64,000 nt of DNA. It comes from Micromonospora sp. NBRC 110009. GTDB taxonomy: Bacteria; Actinomycetota; Actinomycetes; Mycobacteriales; Micromonosporaceae. Both the position numbers and the translations under genes were made by a program. Each line of letters starts with the position of its first letter. Within the stretch, counting starts at the first letter, position 1. Location: contig NZ_CP130427.1 of assembly GCF_030518795.1 (NCBI RefSeq), positions 6,324,001-6,388,000 on the forward strand. The letters run 5' to 3'. Shown here piece by piece: positions 51,395-59,084 of the stretch. Under the pieces are notes generated by a model that saw only the letters and a list, made by a program, of their open reading frames with translations, was not told where the DNA came from and did no database searches.

Positions 51395-51703
51395 CTATCC
51401 GAGACGAGCCTGCACCTTGGCGGCACAAGCCGAAACCGCGGTCCGCGCATCGAGGCCGAGACTCTCGATCGCCACGAGCGCCGTGAACACGACGTCCGCC
51501 AGCTCCGCCGCGACCTGCTCGCGAGTGTGCGTCACCCCCTTGCGGGGGTTCTGCCCGAGCACCCCGATCCAGGCGGCGGCCGCCTCCCCCGACTCCTCGG
51601 TGAGTTTGAGGATGCGGCACGTCAACTCCGTGTCGCCGGTGCCGTTGGCGGCGTCCAGCCAGCCCCGGGCGGCCCGGGCCGCGTCCCAGATCAACTCGTC
51701 CAC
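51395..51703 (-). CDS. MazG-like nucleotide pyrophosphohydrolase
   Basis: 102 residues from a GTG at 51703. The MazG-type helical motif E-E-S-G-E-A-A-A-A-W, with two metal-binding Glu, and A-A-E-L-A-D-V-V-F-T-A-L (second Glu/Asp pair) are clear. Such enzymes hydrolyse non-canonical nucleoside triphosphates. The coding pattern seems to begin about six codons further upstream (L-V-R-F-T-D), but no ATG, GTG or TTG exists there, so the true start is unsettled. The gene diverges from gdhA by 111 bp. Confidence 0.75.
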   Translation of the reverse strand: MDELIWDAARAARGWLDAANGTGDTELTCRILKLTEESGEAAAAWIGVLGQNPRKGVTHTREQVAAELADVVFTALVAIESLGLDARTAVSACAAKVQARLG

Positions 51704-51814
51704 CCGATCAGTGAACCGGACGAGGGTGACGATCCGTATCCGGGGGCGGTCGGCGGGATGCCGATCCGGTGGGGGCGACGGGGCCGCCGCCGCGACCGGA
51801 AGGGGCGTGCGGTG

Positions 51815-53152
51815 ATGTCGGAGACCGTCGAGACGGTGTTCGCGAGCGTAGTCAAGCGGAACCCTGGTGAGCCCGAGTTCCACCAGGCGGTACGGGAGGT
51901 GCTGGAGAGCATCGGCCCGGCCCTGGCTCGTCACCCCGACTACACGCACGCCCGGATCATCGAGCGGATCTGCGAGCCGGAGCGGCAGGTCATCTTCCGG
52001 GTGCCGTGGGAGGACGACCACGGCCGGGTCCGGGTGAACCGTGGTTTCCGGGTGGAGTTCAACAGCGCGCTCGGCCCGTTCAAGGGCGGCCTGCGCTTCC
52101 ACCCGTCGGTCTACCTGGGCATCGTGAAGTTCCTCGGCTTCGAGCAGATCTTCAAGAACGCGTTGACCGGCCTGCCGATCGGCGGCGGCAAGGGTGGCGC
52201 GGACTTCGACCCGAAGGGCCGCTCGGACCGGGAGGTGATGCGCTTCTGTCAGAGCTTCATGACGGAGCTGTACCGCCACATCGGCGCGCAGACGGACGTG
52301 CCGGCCGGGGACGTCGGGGTGGGCGGCCGGGAGATCGGCTACCTGTTCGGGCAGTACAAGCGGATCACCAACCGGTACGAGTCGGGGGTGCTCACCGGCA
52401 AGGGCCTGGGGTACGGGGGCGCGCAGGTGCGGCGGGAGGCGACCGGGTACGGGGCGGTCTTCTTCGCCGAGGAGATGCTGAAGCAGACCGGGGACAGCCT
52501 GGACGGCAAGCGGGTGGCGGTGTCGGGCTCGGGCAACGTGGCCATCTACGCGATCGAGAAGGTGCACCAGCTCGGCGGCAGAGTGGTGGCCTGTTCGGAC
52601 TCGGACGGGTACGTGCTGGACGAGAAGGGCATCGACCTGGAGCTGCTGCGGGAGCTGAAAGAGGAGCGCCGGGCCCGGCTCGACGGCTACGTCCGGCACG
52701 TGCCGCACGCGGTGGCGGCCTCCGGTCGTACCGTCTGGGAGGTGCCCTGCGATCTGGCGCTGCCCTGCGCGACGCAGAACGAGATCGGCGGGGCGGAGGC
52801 TGCGGCGCTGGTGGCCGGCGGCTGTGTCGCGGTGGTGGAGGGGGCGAACATGCCCACCACCCCGGAGGCGGTGCGCATCCTGGGCCGGGCCGGGGTGCGG
52901 TTCGCCCCGGGCAAAGCGGCCAACGCGGGCGGCGTGGCGGTGAGCGCGCTGGAGATGCAGCAGAACGCCAGCCGGGACTCGTGGACGTTCGCCCAGTCGG
53001 AGCAGCGGTTGCGGGAGACGATGCGGGACATCCACGCCCGCTGCTGGGCCACCGCGGAGGAGTACGGCCTGCCGGGCGACTACGTGGCCGGCGCGAACAT
53101 CAACGGTTTCCGCCGGGTGGCGGAGGCGATGCTGGCGCACGGCCTGGTGTGA
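51815..53152 (+). CDS. gdhA: NADP-type glutamate dehydrogenase
   Basis: 445 residues, the usual length of hexameric GDH, which makes glutamate from 2-oxoglutarate and ammonia. Substrate-binding K-G-G-L-R-F-H-P and catalytic Lys in P-I-G-G-G-K-G-G-A-D-F-D-P-K-G are intact. The Rossmann motif V-S-G-S-G-N-V-A is followed by C-S-D-S-D-G, where Ser rather than a second acidic residue fits NADPH preference. The ATG at 51815 follows AGGGG. The gene lies between the two 964-bp repeats, so recombination would delete it. Confidence 0.96.
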   Translation: MSETVETVFASVVKRNPGEPEFHQAVREVLESIGPALARHPDYTHARIIERICEPERQVIFRVPWEDDHGRVRVNRGFRVEFNSALGPFKGGLRFHPSVYLGIVKFLGFEQIFKNALTGLPIGGGKGGADFDPKGRSDREVMRFCQSFMTELYRHIGAQTDVPAGDVGVGGREIGYLFGQYKRITNRYESGVLTGKGLGYGGAQVRREATGYGAVFFAEEMLKQTGDSLDGKRVAVSGSGNVAIYAIEKVHQLGGRVVACSDSDGYVLDEKGIDLELLRELKEERRARLDGYVRHVPHAVAASGRTVWEVPCDLALPCATQNEIGGAEAAALVAGGCVAVVEGANMPTTPEAVRILGRAGVRFAPGKAANAGGVAVSALEMQQNASRDSWTFAQSEQRLRETMRDIHARCWATAEEYGLPGDYVAGANINGFRRVAEAMLAHGLV

Positions 53153-53185
53153 GCGGCCACAGTGGGCGGACCGGGCGAACGTGGC

Positions 53186-53199
53186 TGACCGTTCGGTCA
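53186..53199. promoter_or_regulatory. TetR-type operator candidate
   Basis: TGACCG-TT-CGGTCA (53186-53199) is an inverted repeat with 6-bp arms and a 2-bp centre, followed by a further GTCAAC half. It ends 8 bp before the -35 box of the hydrolase promoter, where a repressor would block RNA polymerase. The sequence style is typical of TetR-family operators. Confidence 0.5.
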
Positions 53200-53207
53200 G
53201 TCAACGA

Positions 53208-53236
53208 TTGACACAGGTCAAGGTCCGGCCTAGGTT
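53208..53236 (+). promoter_or_regulatory. Near-consensus sigma-70-type promoter of the secreted hydrolase gene
   Basis: TTGACA (53208-53213), a 17-bp spacer and TAGGTT (53231-53236). It is the best -35/-10 pair seen in the window, 82 bp before the gene start at 53318. Confidence 0.75.
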
Positions 53237-53317
53237 CAGGGCGCTACCGGCCGGTAGGCATCCGTCCCGCCTGGCCGCCCCCGTCCCGGGGCGGCACCCG
53301 TCCCCGGGGGAGCAACG

Positions 53318-54685
53318 ATGCTGACCTCACCCACCCGCCTGGCCCGCCGGCTGCTCGCCGCCGGCGCCACCCTCACCCTCGCGGTCGGTCTCGCCGGCGC
53401 GGCACCGGCCGCCGCCACCGACCGCGACGACGACGGCGGCCAGCCGCTGCCCGGCTACACCATCAGCAACCCGCCGCTCGCGCCGCTGATCGTCGACGGC
53501 GCCACCACCACCGTCCGCCAGGGCGTGCACGAGCACGCCGGCTTCATCATCGAGACCCCCGCCCGGTGGAACGGTGAACTCGTCATGTGGGCGCACGGCT
53601 ACCGCGGCCAGGGCGCCGTCCTCTCCCCCGAGCCGCCCGGCTACGACCTGCGCCAACGGATGCTCCAACAGGGGTACGCGTGGGCGTCGTCCTCGTACGA
53701 CCACAACGGCTACGACATCCGCTCCGGGGTGCTGAGCACCCGGGCGCTGGCCGACCTCTTCGCTGACACGGTGCGGCGGCCGAAGCGGGTCTACCTGGCC
53801 GGGGTGTCGATGGGCGGGCACATCATCGGCCGCTCGCTGGAGCAGTACCCCGGCTATTACGACGGCGCGCTGCCGATGTGCGGGGTGCTCGGTGACCACG
53901 AGCTGTTCGACTTCTTCCTGGACTACAACCTGGTCGCGCAGGCCCTCACGGGAGTGCGCGCCTACCCGACGCCGGACGACTACCTCACCGACGCGGTGCC
54001 CCGGATCCAGGTCGCGCTCGGCCTCGCCGGCCTCCGGCCGGGCGGCCCGGACACCACCAACGACCTGGGCAAGGAACTGCGCGCCATCACCGTCGCCCGG
54101 TCCGGCGGGCAGCGCCCCGGCGCGGACGCCGCCTTCGCGGTCTGGAAGGACTTCCTCTTCAGCATCGCCACCACCAACGGCGGTGACTCCCCCGCCCAGC
54201 GGCCCGGCCAGCTCGCCACCAACCTGCTCACCCGGTACTCACCGAACAGCCCGGTGGACGTCAACACCAGCGTCCAGCGGGTCGCCCCGGAGGACCTGCG
54301 GCAGCGGCTGTCCCCGACGCTGACCGAGGTGCCGCGGATCAGCGGCCGCCCCACCGCGCCGGTGCTCGGCCTGCACGACCTCGGCGACCTGTTCGTGCCG
54401 TTCAGCATGGAACAGGCCTACGCCCGGGACGCGGCGTGGCACGGCCGTAGCGGCCTCGTGGTCCAGCGGGCTGTCCGCGCCGCGCAGCACTGCGAGTTCA
54501 GCCCGGCCGAGGCCGGCGCCGCCTGGGACGACCTCGTTTCCTGGGTACGCACCGGGCAGCGGCCGGCCGGCGACGCGGTCACCGATCCTCAGGCGGTGGC
54601 AGCACCGGACTTCGGCTGCCGGTTCAGCGATCGGGCGGCTTGGGCTACGGGGTCCGGGACCCGGCGGTTGTACGCGCCCTGCTGA
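53318..54685 (+). CDS. Secreted alpha/beta hydrolase (peptidase/lipase-like)
   Basis: 455 residues. A signal peptide (hydrophobic residues ~13-30, A-P-A-A-A before cleavage) is followed by a hydrolase domain: M-W-A-H-G-Y-R-G-Q-G as the oxyanion region, the nucleophile Ser in A-G-V-S-M-G-G-H, probable Asp in L-H-D-L-G-D-L-F-V-P, and His in A-Q-H-C-E-F. A long lid region separates strands. The substrate is unknown; related secreted proteins include esterases and polyester depolymerases. ATG at 53318 follows GGGGGAG. A near-consensus promoter with a TetR-type operator drives it. Confidence 0.88.
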   Translation: MLTSPTRLARRLLAAGATLTLAVGLAGAAPAAATDRDDDGGQPLPGYTISNPPLAPLIVDGATTTVRQGVHEHAGFIIETPARWNGELVMWAHGYRGQGAVLSPEPPGYDLRQRMLQQGYAWASSSYDHNGYDIRSGVLSTRALADLFADTVRRPKRVYLAGVSMGGHIIGRSLEQYPGYYDGALPMCGVLGDHELFDFFLDYNLVAQALTGVRAYPTPDDYLTDAVPRIQVALGLAGLRPGGPDTTNDLGKELRAITVARSGGQRPGADAAFAVWKDFLFSIATTNGGDSPAQRPGQLATNLLTRYSPNSPVDVNTSVQRVAPEDLRQRLSPTLTEVPRISGRPTAPVLGLHDLGDLFVPFSMEQAYARDAAWHGRSGLVVQRAVRAAQHCEFSPAEAGAAWDDLVSWVRTGQRPAGDAVTDPQAVAAPDFGCRFSDRAAWATGSGTRRLYAPC

Positions 54686-54712
54686 GTCGGTGGTTGCTGC
54701 TTCTGCATAGAC

Positions 54713-54752
54713 GCCGCTGGCCGGCACCCGTGTTCGGGTGCCGGCCAGCGGC
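54713..54752 (-). terminator. Terminator of lysozyme-like gene copy B
   Basis: Identical to the 18-bp-arm hairpin of copy A. It also lies 27 bp after the converging hydrolase stop and can serve both genes. Confidence 0.9.
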
Positions 54753-54772
54753 TTGATGCGCTTGTTCGGTTG

Positions 54773-55369
54773 TCAGCTGTTCCAGTGCTGGGCGACGAGG
54801 TCGGCGGCCTGCTGCTCCCACTGGGCGTAGGCGTCCGGGTAGGCCGACACCTGCACGGTCTGGGCGGCCTCGGTCAGCGGCATGTCCTGCCACCCGTCGA
54901 CCTGCTTCAGACCCTTCTCGAACGCAAGCGTCGAGTACTCGGGGTTGGTGATCTGCTCCGGCGTACCCCAACCACTGGACGGCCGCTGCTGGAACAGGCC
55001 CAGCGAGTCGTGGTCATTGGCGTCGCCGAGGTGGCCCAGGTTCTCCAGCTTCGACTCCTGCAGGCTCGTGGCGATCGAGATCACCGCGGCCCGCTCCGGC
55101 AGACCCGCCTTCTTCGTCGCCGCAATGATCGCCTTCGCATTCGCGACCTGCTCATCGTTCAGGTCGATGCGCGACTGGGCGCCCTGCACACCATGCGGAA
55201 CCAGCTTGGCCTTGTCCACACCCGGCTTGTCCGCCTGCACGGCCACCGCGACCGGCTTGCCCTCGACGGGGCGGGCGTCGGCGTGAGCGGCGATCGGACC
55301 GGCGAACACACCACCGGTGAAAGCCACACCAGCGATACCAAGCACGCTCTTACGCAGCATCGAGTTCAT
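54773..55369 (-). CDS. Secreted lysozyme-like (SLT-type) cell-wall protein, copy B
   Basis: 198 residues, identical in amino-acid sequence to the gene at 49951; the one coding difference (54848) is a synonymous Val codon. Signal peptide, linker and lysozyme-like domain are as described there. The start at 55369, the GGAG ribosome site and the first ~300 bp upstream are also duplicated, so both copies should respond to the same signals unless distal elements differ. Upstream of 55677 copy B has its own sequence, including an AT-rich palindrome cluster at 56036-56082. Two identical genes double the dose of a wall-active protein. Confidence 0.82.
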   Translation of the reverse strand: MNSMLRKSVLGIAGVAFTGGVFAGPIAAHADARPVEGKPVAVAVQADKPGVDKAKLVPHGVQGAQSRIDLNDEQVANAKAIIAATKKAGLPERAAVISIATSLQESKLENLGHLGDANDHDSLGLFQQRPSSGWGTPEQITNPEYSTLAFEKGLKQVDGWQDMPLTEAAQTVQVSAYPDAYAQWEQQAADLVAQHWNS

Positions 55370-56337
55370 CACAAAGCTCCATTCGGGGGTTGGCGTCCAC
55401 GCCGATGGGGGTCAACAGCAGACGCAAGCACCGTCAGGCGCCCAAAAAGCAAAAAGGGGAAAAGTCTTGGGGGGATCCGGCGTGCGGGGCAGGGCCTCTT
55501 CGCGGCGCCGGGACCATGTGTAACGACCGGCGGCCCACCATCATTCCGGCGACCCACGCACCCGCCTCGGCGGCGCGTCTTCCTCGGTCATTCACCCGTG
55601 TTCAACGACCCCCGCCCACCCACCATTCCGGCCCCGGGATGCCACCGGTCACACCCGAAAACCGGACACACCACCCAGCGGGCGTCAGGCTGCGCGGGCG
55701 GCGGCGCGGTCAGTGGAACACCATGCAGGTCAACCGGAGCCCGGAGACAGCCATGACGTTCCACCCAGCCCACCCAGCCAACCCACAACCGGACAAACAG
55801 CCCGCGCCCTGTGCGGAGGAGGGCGACAGCAGGCCGGGATACAGGGGAAGCAGCGGCATGCCTGGAACGGTTGCGCCGCCGGCCGAGCACGGCAGGGCGG
55901 CCGGCCGGCGGGGGCTGGAACCCGCGCGGCCTGACCGTCGGCCCTCTGTTCGCCTACCGCGCACAATTCGGGCAGAGCCAAGCCCCGCCGCGTCTTTTAC
56001 TCACCGTGACCCCCGCCGGGAGCCACATCACGAGTGAGCGATATGCCTCTGAGGCATATTTATGACTCAGCGGCATACCGCTCACGACCCTTTGTCATCC
56101 TCCAGGGATGTCCGAGAGCCGCCTGGCCCACCGCGCCCGCGGGACATCCGGCTGGCCGACGGACATTCGGCGCACCGCAGACGCCGACCGCGCAGGCCAC
56201 ACGGTCCGGACGGGGCCACACCCGCCAACCGCAACCACAGACGAGCGGAGCGGCACGGCCGGCCACATCCGAAACCGCAACCCCCGACCGGAGCCGGGGC
56301 ACGGGCCACACCCGACAACCGCAACCACCGACAGGAA
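55370..56337. other. Long intergenic region upstream of copy B
   Basis: 968 bp with no supported gene. The first 307 bp repeat copy A. Next come a degenerate stretch, the palindrome cluster at 56036-56082, three GGATGTCC-like sites (56107, 56142 and 56161 areas), a segment like 51248-51282 (near 56178-56212) and two copies of GGCCACACCCG-CAACCGCAACCAC (about 56214-56238 and 56301-56325). The mix suggests an extended regulatory region or decayed repeats rather than coding DNA. Confidence 0.6.
56036..56082. promoter_or_regulatory. AT-rich nested palindromes (TATGCC sites)
   Basis: ATATGCCTC (56041-56049) and GAGGCATAT (56051-56059) form a perfect palindrome with a 1-nt centre. An outer pair, GAGCGATATGCC (56036-56047) and GGCATACCGCTC (56071-56082), matches with one mismatch. 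Three TATGCC half-sites thus lie within 47 bp. This resembles a multi-site operator. Confidence 0.55.
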
Positions 56338-57081
56338 CTACCGATCGTCCTCGGGGAGGTACCAACCGCCCCGGTACAGCGTCCCCCGACGCGGCTCGAC
56401 CGCCGACGCGGATCGGCGTGACCGACGGACCCGGCCGACGACGAACCAGCCGACCGCTCCCACGCAGGCCACGATGACGACGTTCTGGAGCGTGCCGACG
56501 TACGACTCGACGAGGTGCCAGTTCTCCCCGAGCAGGTACCCGGCGAGCACGAAGGCGGTGTTCCAGATCAGGCTGCCCAGCGTGGTGTACAGCAGGAAGA
56601 TCGGCACCGGCATCCGTTCGACGCCGGCCGGGATGGAGATGAAGCTGCGGAAGATCGGAATCATCCGGCCGAAGAAGACCGCCTTGACGCCGTGCCGGAG
56701 GAACCATGCCTCGGTACGGTCGACGTCCTCCACTTTGACCAGCGGCAGCTTGGCCACGATGGCGCGCATCCGGTCCCGGCCGAGCGCGGCCCCGACGTAG
56801 TAGAGGACGACCGCCCCCAGCACTGAGCCGAGGGTGGTCCAGCCGATGGCGCCCACCAGGCTCATCCGGCCCTGGCTGGCGGTGAAGCCGGCCAGCGGCA
56901 GGATCACCTCGCTGGGGATGGGCGGGAAGAGGTTCTCCAGGGCCACCGCGAGGCCGGCGCCGGGGCCGCCGAGCCGTTCGACGAGGCCGGTGACCCAGCC
57001 GACGGGTCCGTCGCCGGCCGGCTCCGCGGCCCGCGGAGCACTGACGCGGGGGCCGACCAGGAGCTGCGCGTTTCCGATCAT
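56338..57081 (-). CDS. DedA-family membrane protein
   Basis: 247 residues with about five membrane helices. The DedA signatures are E-N-L-F-P-P-I-P-S-E at the first re-entrant region and G-R-M-I-P-I-F-R-S-F-I-S-I-P-A-G in the conserved arginine motif. Family members help lipid carriers, for example undecaprenyl phosphate, flip across the membrane and support proton-motive homeostasis. The C-terminal ~35 residues are basic and cytoplasmic. The ATG at 57081 lies 6 nt after TAACGT on the minus strand, fitting a leaderless mRNA. It is followed by the long region upstream of copy B. Confidence 0.93.
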   Translation of the reverse strand: MIGNAQLLVGPRVSAPRAAEPAGDGPVGWVTGLVERLGGPGAGLAVALENLFPPIPSEVILPLAGFTASQGRMSLVGAIGWTTLGSVLGAVVLYYVGAALGRDRMRAIVAKLPLVKVEDVDRTEAWFLRHGVKAVFFGRMIPIFRSFISIPAGVERMPVPIFLLYTTLGSLIWNTAFVLAGYLLGENWHLVESYVGTLQNVVIVACVGAVGWFVVGRVRRSRRSASAVEPRRGTLYRGGWYLPEDDR

Positions 57082-57087
57082 CCGCCC

Positions 57088-57093
57088 ACGTTA
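57088..57093 (-). promoter_or_regulatory. Leaderless-type -10 (TAACGT)
   Basis: On the minus strand TAACGT ends 6 nt before the DedA ATG at 57081. Confidence 0.55.
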
Positions 57094-57302
57094 CGGTGCC
57101 TCGCATCGGGCGACCACGGATTCGTCCTGTCCTCAGGCACCGCCCAGGTTGCCGCGCAGACGGCGGCGCTCGGCAGCGACGCGCACCCGGCGGGGGTGCT
57201 GGAGGCGACGGGCGACCCGGCGGTGCCGGCGGAGCGCGCCGGGCGGATGGCTCGACCGAGTGCGCCCTGCTCGTGCCGTGACGCGGTGCCGGAACGGAGG
57301 GT

Positions 57303-58745
57303 TCAGCCCTGGTCGCGGCCGTTGCCGCGCAGTTGCCCGTACAGGTCGAGCAGCTGCTGGAGCGCGGCGGCGGTCCCGTCGTCGATCTTGTCGTGGTCGG
57401 CGGCCTCGTCGATCCGCTCGCGCAGGTCCTCGACCCGCTTGGCCCGGTCCTTGGGCTTGCCCCGGTCCAGCTCGGCCGCCTTCTCCCGGAGGTCGTTCGC
57501 GGTCTTCGGGTCGAGCTGGCCGTCCGCCACGGCCTGGTCGAGCAGATCGGCGAACTGCGCGGCGAGCTCCCGCAGCGTCGCCGGAGCCGGCTGGGTGGTG
57601 GTGGGCTCGGTGGTGGCCGGCTCGGGCGCGGCGGACGACTCCGTCGCCGGCTCCGCCGCGGGGGCCGAGGCGGCCGGCCCGGCATCCGTCGGCGACTTGG
57701 CGTCGTCGTTGAGCAGCAGCGTGCCGATCAGGCCGAGCAGCAGTACCAGCCCGGCCGCGACCAGCACGCCGATCAGCCGGTTGGACCGGGCGGGCGGGTG
57801 CGGCGCCGACGGCGGCACGGGACGCACCGGCGCGGCCGCCCGGTCGATCAGGGTCGGCGAGTGCTCGGGCGGGGCCAGCGTGGGCATGATCGCGGTCGGC
57901 GGGTCGGCCGGCGGGCCGCCGCCGAACCGGGCGGCGAGCTGGGCGGCGGTGGGTCGGCGGGCCGGGTCCACGGAGAGGCAGGCCAGGGTGAGCTCGGCCA
58001 GGTCGGCGGGGAGCCCGGGGATCCGCAGCGGCGGCACCGCGGGCCGCCGGGCCTGCACGTCGAGCACGTCGTCCCAGGTCTGCACGGGCAGCGGGGCCCG
58101 CCCGGTGAGGGTGCGGTAGAGCAGCGCGCCGAGGGCGTACACGTCGCTGGCCGGGTTGGCCGGGCCGGGCGTCATCCGCTCCGGGGCGAAGTAGGCCGGG
58201 GTCCCCATCATCAGCTCGCCGGTCTGGCCGGCGAGGGGGTGGCGCGGCCCGGCGAGCGTGGCGATGCCGAAGTCGAGCACCTTGGCGCCGGTCTCGGTGA
58301 GCATCACGTTGCCGGGCTTGATGTCGCGGTGCACCACGCCGAGCTTGTGCGCGGCGGCCAGCGCGGCGGCGACCTGGCCGGCCAGCCGGACCGCCTCCGG
58401 CCAGGCGAGCGGGCCGCCGGCCAGCCGGTCGGCCAGGGTGCGCCCCTCCACCAGCTCCATCACCAGGTAGGGCACCACCGAGCGGTCGGGCAGCGTCGCC
58501 TCGCCGTAGTCGTACACCTGGGTGACGTGTGGGTGGGTGAGCCGGGCCGCGGCCCGGGCCTCGCGCTGGATGGTGGCGCGCAGCTGCGGGTCGGCGGCGA
58601 GTTGCGTCGCGAGGGCCTTGACCGCCACGGGGCGGTGCAGCACCTCGTCGTCGGCGCGCCACACCTCGGACATCCCGCCGAGCCCGATGCGCTCGCGCAG
58701 GACGTACCGATCGTGCAGGCGCAGCGAGGGCGTGAACGGCGACAT
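57303..58745 (-). CDS. Transmembrane PknB-type serine/threonine protein kinase
   Basis: 480 residues. The cytoplasmic kinase domain (about 10-275) has G-L-G-G-M-S-E-V-W, V-A-V-K-A, H-R-D-I-K-P-G-N, D-F-G-I-A and G-T-P-A-Y-F-A-P-E-R. A Pro-rich juxtamembrane linker, one membrane helix (about 325-347) and an extracytoplasmic tail follow. The tail starts with a Pro/Thr/Ala-rich stretch and ends in a charged helical region (R-E-L-A-A-Q-F-A-D-L-L-D-Q-A) without PASTA repeats. The ATG at 58745 is chosen because the kinase begins directly after it. The external domain is a likely stress or wall sensor of unknown ligand. Confidence 0.93.
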   Translation of the reverse strand: MSPFTPSLRLHDRYVLRERIGLGGMSEVWRADDEVLHRPVAVKALATQLAADPQLRATIQREARAAARLTHPHVTQVYDYGEATLPDRSVVPYLVMELVEGRTLADRLAGGPLAWPEAVRLAGQVAAALAAAHKLGVVHRDIKPGNVMLTETGAKVLDFGIATLAGPRHPLAGQTGELMMGTPAYFAPERMTPGPANPASDVYALGALLYRTLTGRAPLPVQTWDDVLDVQARRPAVPPLRIPGLPADLAELTLACLSVDPARRPTAAQLAARFGGGPPADPPTAIMPTLAPPEHSPTLIDRAAAPVRPVPPSAPHPPARSNRLIGVLVAAGLVLLLGLIGTLLLNDDAKSPTDAGPAASAPAAEPATESSAAPEPATTEPTTTQPAPATLRELAAQFADLLDQAVADGQLDPKTANDLREKAAELDRGKPKDRAKRVEDLRERIDEAADHDKIDDGTAAALQQLLDLYGQLRGNGRDQG

Positions 58746-58878
58746 GATGGTCCAGTCTGCCTGGCGCCCCGCCGAACCGACCAACCCGGTGCCCGGTTCG
58801 GTGTCGGCCAGGCGTTTCTGGGGCGAACGGGGTGCCGTCCGGGTGGCGCCGGCCACCCGGACGGCGGGTCGACGGGGG

Positions 58879-59082
58879 TCAGGGGTGGCAGGTCGGTACC
58901 GCGGCCGGGCGAGGCTCCATCCGGTCGGCGAGCCGGCGCAGAGCCCCGGCGGCGGCCAGCCGGGTGGGCGCCAGCCGGGGCGGGCGCGGCCGGTCGGGGC
59001 GGACCGGGGCGTCGGGCCGGGCCGAGTTGACGTGCCGCGTGACCGCGTCGACGGCGAGGACGAAGCCGGTGACGTGTTCCAT
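58879..59082 (-). CDS. 67-residue protein coupled to the LacI gene
   Basis: ATG at 59082, 2 bp after the LacI stop, with AGGAG at six bases upstream inside the LacI end. The product begins M-E-H-V-T-G-F-V-L-A-V-D-A-V, then becomes Pro/Arg-rich and ends C-H-P. No fold is recognised. Coupling suggests a role linked to the regulator or simply a conserved small downstream gene. Confidence 0.55.
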   Translation of the reverse strand: MEHVTGFVLAVDAVTRHVNSARPDAPVRPDRPRPPRLAPTRLAAAGALRRLADRMEPRPAAVPTCHP

Positions 59083-59084
59083 GA

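Larger units (their letters stand above)
54713..55676. repeat. Direct duplication copy B (964 bp)
   Basis: Same unit and orientation as 49891-50854, three substitutions apart. Beyond 55676 identity drops for ~40 bp, then returns in patches (for example 55705-55760). Confidence 0.95.

Noticed and set aside
51704..53140. Extension of the MazG-like frame through the antisense of gdhA
   Set aside because: It is an antisense shadow of a certain gene; only the last ~105 codons show the MazG pattern.
55390..56037. 215-codon open frame on the plus strand upstream of copy B
   Set aside because: The homologous frame in copy A is disrupted after a short distance, composition is unlike the genes, and no domain or start signal is seen.
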